A stretch of DNA of 64,000 bases from Cichorium intybus (lineage: Eukaryota > Streptophyta > Magnoliopsida > Asterales > Asteraceae). The position numbers were made by a program, and so were the translations under genes. Shown one piece after another: positions 59,201 to 64,000 of this stretch (its first letter is position 1; each line of letters begins with the position of its first letter). Under the pieces are notes generated by a model. That model made no database searches. It was not told the DNA's origin and was given only the letters and a program-made list of their open reading frames with translations. The stretch is from NCBI GenBank assembly GCA_023525715.1, contig CM042012.1:60865705-60929704 (forward strand), in the 5' to 3' direction.

Positions 59201-59513
59201 TGAGCAACCGATTTCTTTATCTGACCACATCAGCTAACATTGCTCATCGTGTGGATTTTCTGCTATTCATCCCCTTTTTGGCTCTCATACAACGGAGCTT
59301 TGCGAAAGGGCTAGTCCATTTCCTAGAGCTTCACGCCCTAAATGTCTTCCAAGAAGGTTCACAAGTCATACTTCTTATATGTCAGAAGTTAGCAACAGCT
59401 AGGTTATATATGTATAATAACATCTATATACACCTAACTATGCATCATGTCTACTATCTCATGGTTTAAGTCCAGGAATCTACTCTATAGACACCTAGTT
59501 CACTTAAACCTCG
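56240..59513 (-). pseudogene. F gag-pol remnants
   Basis: Scraps collinear with E: a zinc-knuckle remnant (FQRGTIDHFFMKYSHAKC, about 58940-58890), RT and connection pieces near 57800-58100, an RNase H remnant with YEILYHLEKD (about 57410-57380) and an integrase zinc scrap near 57050. No domain is whole. The shared pattern of loss with E suggests that pol decayed before these copies moved. Confidence 0.72.
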
Positions 59514-59525
59514 GCTCTGATACCA
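59514..59525 (-). promoter_or_regulatory. F primer binding site
   Basis: TGGTATCAGAGC on minus, 3 nt from the LTR. Confidence 0.9.
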
Positions 59526-59528
59526 ACT

Positions 59529-62027
59529 TGTAACACCCGGCTTTTAAAACAAAACACCCCTGAAAAATTTTTCATTTAAAACCAAGGTTTTAATACATAA
59601 ATCTATAACAAAGGGGTATATTTTAATAAACACGGGTACAAGTGTATCAAGGAGAGTATAAAATACCATAGTCTCCTTTGAAGCCGGGCTGCTACAGACA
59701 GCATCTACAAGTCCACTACTTGAGTCACGGACTTTATCCTTACCCTTATCAGGGTTATGCTAACCTGCAGGGACATTTAACAAACGGTATGAGCTACAAA
59801 GCTCAGTGAGTAATCGTATCTGCAAATAACATGTATCAAAATACAATCATATAACTGTCTGGATATCGGACCCAGACTACTAGCCTTACTGGCTAACCGT
59901 ATGTATCTGAGGATTTCATATCCTACTGTCTAGCCTTACCGGCCGAATCGTGATATCATGTGATTTTCAAATCACAGCAGATAATTGTACACTTTATCAT
60001 AATCCAGTCTGTTATTTGCATACCAGTCTAATCAATTCTATACCATTTCTGTCCCCTCTTTCTTAGTCATATTTGACTATACCATATATCATGACTATAT
60101 AACTCATATCATTTGTCATGGCTATTCTAGCCGCACCAAATCATTTCTAGCATGTGAATCATAGCCCGCAGGCCGCACCAGTTTATCATAGCCCGAAGGC
60201 CGCACCGTTTGGATATAACATCCAGTATCATAGCCTTATAGGCCGCACCAGTTGGATATAGCATCCAGAATCATAGCCTTATAGGCCGCACCGTTTGGAT
60301 ATAGCATTCAGAATCATAGCCTTATAGGCCGCACCATCTGTTAATAGCTTGTTTCACGATCAAATTATGGCTCACGGGTTAGCCCGCTGTTGAGTTGGCT
60401 CACGGGTTAGCCCGCTGTTGCCTAGACTCACAGCTCCGTTCTTCTCATCGCAATGACTCATGGCTTATCCGGTCTTGTCTATATAGGTTTGACTCACAGC
60501 TCCGTTCTTGTCTATTATAGACTCACGGCTTATCTGGTATTGTCGCACCATTAATATTGACTGACTCACAGCTCCGTTCTTGTCTATAATAGACTCACGG
60601 CTTATCTGATATTGTCATGTCAATATTGTTGACTCACAGCTCCGTTCTTGTCTTTATCAGACTCACGGCTTATCTGGTATTGTCATTTTCATATATCTTC
60701 ACACTTGTCATTTTCGTCTCTCGAAGCTGTTTTAACCTGTAACAGTTCAATCATCATATATCATATATGATATCAGTGAGATTACTCACCTTGATACTAG
60801 CTGCGTTTAAATCCCGGTTGTTTCTTGCCTTTGCGTGCACCACAACCATTTTGTCCCATACCTATATATTCATTTATATACCAAATGATAATAGGTTAAT
60901 AATCATCTAAATTGACTCTAATACATAAGAGTCCTGTAGAATACAATTGGGGACTATTTCTAAGCATTTCAGATTAATAACCATCGTTATAAAATTTAAT
61001 ACACTTCCCGAAATACGCGTATTCTACTACAGTACTTTCGGGAGGTCGTATTTGTATTCCGATAATTTTCCATGAAGTTTTACAACATATTAGACCTATG
61101 TTTAAAATTTCAGGTCAATCGGATAAGCCTAGCACAAGAATCAAACTTGGAAAATTTACAGAAGACAATTTGGTTTCTGCCCAGGGCTCGAGTCGCGACC
61201 AACCACCTGGTCGAGTCGCGAAGAGACCCCTCTTCGAGTCGCGAGCAACCACCTGGTCGAGTCGCGAGCGCTGGACAGAGATGCAGAAACTCCGATTTTA
61301 TGCTAGAATTTTCCATTTTTCTCTTGTTAAGGTCTTATTACCCGACTTAATCGTTTGGGGTTTATTTCTAGTCTAAAACCTTACATTTTAACAAGGTTTT
61401 TAACTCCCAAAACACAATCAATCAATCATATGAAGATTTAGGGTTCTTAGTTCTAACAACCCCAAAACTTCAAATTCATTTAAAATAACAATCTACTTCC
61501 ATTTTCTTGAATTAAACCCTTATTCTTATGACTTAATGGAAGTATTACATCAATTTAACCACATAATCATAACTGCAAATGTAGTTTTTGAGTTCTACAA
61601 AACTCATCAAGAACAAACAATCAAGAACTTGGAATATTTACCTCAAAAGCTTCCAATTCTACCCTTCAATTGCTATAATCCGATTTTTAACCTTAAACCT
61701 TCAAGATTGCTCCAAAATTCTGCAACTCCCTTACCAAGAAACCCTCCCGTAGCTCACTAAATTTCTGCACAAAATGGGAGAAGGTTCCAACTATTTATAC
61801 CTCCATAAATTGCATTTTGGTCCTTGAAGTTGCATTTCTCATGCTTTTGCCACAATTTACAAATTAAATGACAAACTCTAATTTTTATAACATTTTAAGT
61901 CCAAGACTCAAAATATTATTTCAAACTAAATACTTTTCTGTCCAAAAGACCAATTTACCCTTCCAAGTAAAATGACCATTTTACCCTTTTTATTATAATT
62001 ACGTAAAAAGAGTGTCTTGGCGTTACA
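59529..62027 (-). repeat. F 5' LTR
   Basis: 2499 bp; full-length counterpart of 53827-56201. Confidence 0.94.
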
Positions 62028-62032
62028 ATTCT

Positions 62033-63431
62033 ATAGTCTCACGACTTACCTGGTCTTATCATTTAAAACTACCGTGTTCAACTCTAAAACTACTACAAGT
62101 TATAAGAGTTCAACCATCAAATATCACATTTGATATAAGTGAGATTACTCACCTGGATAATTGCTGCAATTGTATCCCGTTAGCCTTTGCATTCTTGCAC
62201 CTCTATCAATGCACTCGTCCAGAACCTATTCATTTATTTATATAACAAATGATTATAGGTTAATCACCATTTCAGTTGATTCTAATACATAAGAGTCTAA
62301 TATTATACAACTACAAACCATCTCTAGATGATAAACATTCCTTTATCATCTTTCTGGAACTTTTATACTCTCTCAAAATACACGTATTGTTCTACAGTGC
62401 TCTCGAGAAGTCGTATTCTCATTTTCATATTTTTCCAAGACTTTTCATACCATTATGGACTTGTAGTTAAAGTTTGAAGTCAATCGGACATGTCTAGCAT
62501 CAATTTCAAACTTTAAAGTCCTCTGATTAAGTGGACGACTCGTGCATATTTCATGCCTTAGAGAGCACGACTCCTGCATACCTAAAATGGCAATATACTT
62601 TGGTTTGCAGGGGAGCACGACCCGTGCCAAAAGAGCATGACCCGTGCTCTTGCTGCAGATCCCCATTTCACCTATTAAGTTCTTATTCTTCTTCTTAATC
62701 ATCTTGGGTTTATTTCAAGACTAAAACCTTCCATTTATACAAGGTTTTAACTCCTTGAAATCAACTCAATCAATCAAATGCAGAAATTAGGGTTCTTGAG
62801 CCAAAAACCCCAAAATCCACCAAATCATCAAATTCTTTTGTTTCAATTACATGTTCTTATCATATGAACATGTTTCAAACTTAGAAATCATATAAACATC
62901 ATGGATCATGACTGAAATTACAGTTTTCAGTCATCCATGGAAAACCCACCAAGAACACTTCAAGAACTTGGTTAGAAACTTAATTTACTAACCTCAATTG
63001 CTTGGAAATCACAACCTTCAAACAATTGTTCCAATTTCTTGCTTCAATTTCATGATCTCTGCAGAAATCGCACCTTCAAAACTCCTCCCGATCATCTCAA
63101 ATGTTCAGCCACACATAGGAGAGTTAACTCTCCTATTTATACTTCCAGAATTTACAATTTAGCCCCTGAAGTTCCATTTCTTGAACTTTGGCCACAATAA
63201 TCAAGTTTTATGACATAAGACTTTCATTTCTTATATTTTTGCCACAAGCAAACAATATTTTAACATATTTGGTCCTTCCCATGGTCAAATGACCAAATTA
63301 CCCTTTTATGGTAAAATGACCAAATTACCCTTTTACTAGTATTAACTTTCTAATACTTAGAACACCATATTAAATCATAAATACACTATGATTAACATAT
63401 TAATACTTAACAAAAGTATCGTGGTGTTACA
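62033..63431 (-). repeat. E 5' LTR, promoter part
   Basis: Outer part of E's 5' LTR with TATA 63135-63141, leader-intron donor CAATTGAG|GTTAGTAA at 62992 and GC words 62535-62650. Confidence 0.93.
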
Positions 63432-63436
63432 GATAC

Positions 63437-64000
63437 TCATAGGAGGGAAGGAGATACACGAGGCACGGGTGGACCACGGACTGAACAGACGTCAGGTGAG
63501 TAGTTATAATTCATTATGAATGGTTTGACTATATCTAAATTGAATAATTGTACATCTTAATCGGTTGAGATAACCAAATTATATGAATTAAACAAGGTTG
63601 AGAACTCCTTACTATATACGAGTACTTGGCTTGATTGAGTACACTAAATGACTGAGATAGTCATAGAGATTGAGATCAGTAATTTGCTTGTGATAATTGT
63701 TGATAATTGTTCGAACGATTTCTAAATTATAATAATTTTCTCACTGAGCTTAATTATCTCATAAGAATGGTTATATGGTTTGTATTACAGGTGACAGGGG
63801 TAAGAAGATTGCTGAGGGATAATTGCCTGGACATGGGACTTGACTTTTGACTATTTGTAAACCAAGATACACTCTATTGTATAGTTTTGTAAAAACATTC
63901 TTTTGTAACCCAGTTTTTGGGACATGTTTGTTTAAGTACTTGTTCTTTTGAATACTACTTGTACTTATGTTGCTTAACTTTGATTATACCATGATCACTT
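63437..64000 (+). repeat. C 3' LTR, right part (cut by window end)
   Basis: Resumes C's LTR after the right E duplication and matches 11849-12412, including the leader-intron acceptor ATTACAG at 63784-63790. About 56 bp of LTR lie beyond the window. Confidence 0.95.

Larger units (their letters stand above)
53827..62027 (-). mobile_element. decayed Ty3/gypsy element F
   Basis: Minus-strand relative of E inside E's 5' LTR, with ATTCT duplications (53822-53826, 62028-62032). LTRs 53827-56201 and 59529-62027, PBS, PPT, 3.3-kb internal with pol scraps at the same places as in E. LTRs are very similar to each other, so it is younger than E. Confidence 0.92.
46441..63431 (-). mobile_element. decayed Ty3/gypsy element E (host of F)
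   Basis: Minus-strand element: 5' LTR 52630-63431 (contains F), PBS 52615-52626, internal 49048-52614, 3' LTR 46441-49047. Duplication GATAT/GATAC. LTRs look about 97-98 percent identical in the stretch compared, yet pol is reduced to scraps. The internal region is about 3.6 kb, short for a chromovirus. Confidence 0.9.
11021..64000 (+). mobile_element. Ty3/gypsy chromodomain element C (split by D and E, 3' end outside window)
   Basis: 5' LTR 11021-12468, Met-type PBS, gag-protease 12693-14461, pol 42752-45591, 3' LTR 45592-46440 continuing at 63437 and cut by the window end about 56 bp before its end. Element D (14462-42746) separates protease from RT; element E (46441-63431) splits the 3' LTR. 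Left target flank is CATCC (11016-11020), a candidate 5-bp duplication whose partner is outside the window. Multiple stops and frameshifts, and two catalytic substitutions in pol, make it dead. Confidence 0.9.

Overview
The window is plant nuclear DNA made entirely of LTR retrotransposons nested inside one another. I see no host gene, tRNA, rRNA or CRISPR array. The families (Athila-like, chromodomain-bearing Ty3/gypsy, Ty1/copia with extra ORFs, and LARD-like non-coding elements), the initiator-tRNA-Met primer sites and the many C-to-T nonsense changes at CAG codons point to methylated heterochromatin of a eudicot. The TE style reminds me of Asteraceae, but I cannot assign a species from the sequence alone.

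Layout. The oldest visible layer is a Ty1/copia element (5838-11020, continuing beyond C). It holds the 3' end of pol, an antisense gene with a double Agenet domain and its own TATA box (7043-7441, minus), and a sense additional ORF with its own promoter (9026-11020). A non-autonomous Athila-like element (A1, 1-5837, 5' end outside the window) inserted into pol. A chromodomain gypsy element (C, 11021 to beyond 64000) inserted into the additional ORF. Into C's protease/RT junction went a non-coding long-LTR element present as a tandem LTR-int-LTR-int-LTR (D, 14462-42746, TSD AGGAT). A second Athila-like element (A2, 20659-37195, TSD GGAGT) sits in D's middle LTR, and a nearly intact minus-strand chromovirus (G, 20791-29026, TSD CAAGG) sits in A2's 5' LTR. 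C's 3' LTR carries a decayed minus-strand gypsy element E (46441-63431, TSD GATAY), whose 5' LTR carries its relative F (53827-62027, TSD ATTCT). The deepest chain is five layers: copia > C > D > A2 > G.

What works with what. G still reads as one gag-pol with a 68-nt GT-AG intron at the gag/protease junction, spoiled by two nonsense codons and one frameshift. C is gag-pro plus pol split by 28 kb. A1 and A2 have gag-protease and a downstream ORF2 behind a good intron, but no RT, RNase H or integrase. D, E and F have long LTRs with no usable coding capacity and must have moved in trans.

Main non-obvious observations: (1) LTRs of five families (C, D, E, F, G) have the same candidate leader-intron layout, which would splice out GC-rich words and tandem repeats; (2) a hairpin abuts the polypurine tract in all families, with a compensatory base-pair change; (3) an antisense Agenet gene with its own TATA box faces away from a separately promoted additional ORF in the copia element; (4) an intron lies exactly at the gag/protease junction of G. 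All distances and identities were read by eye.
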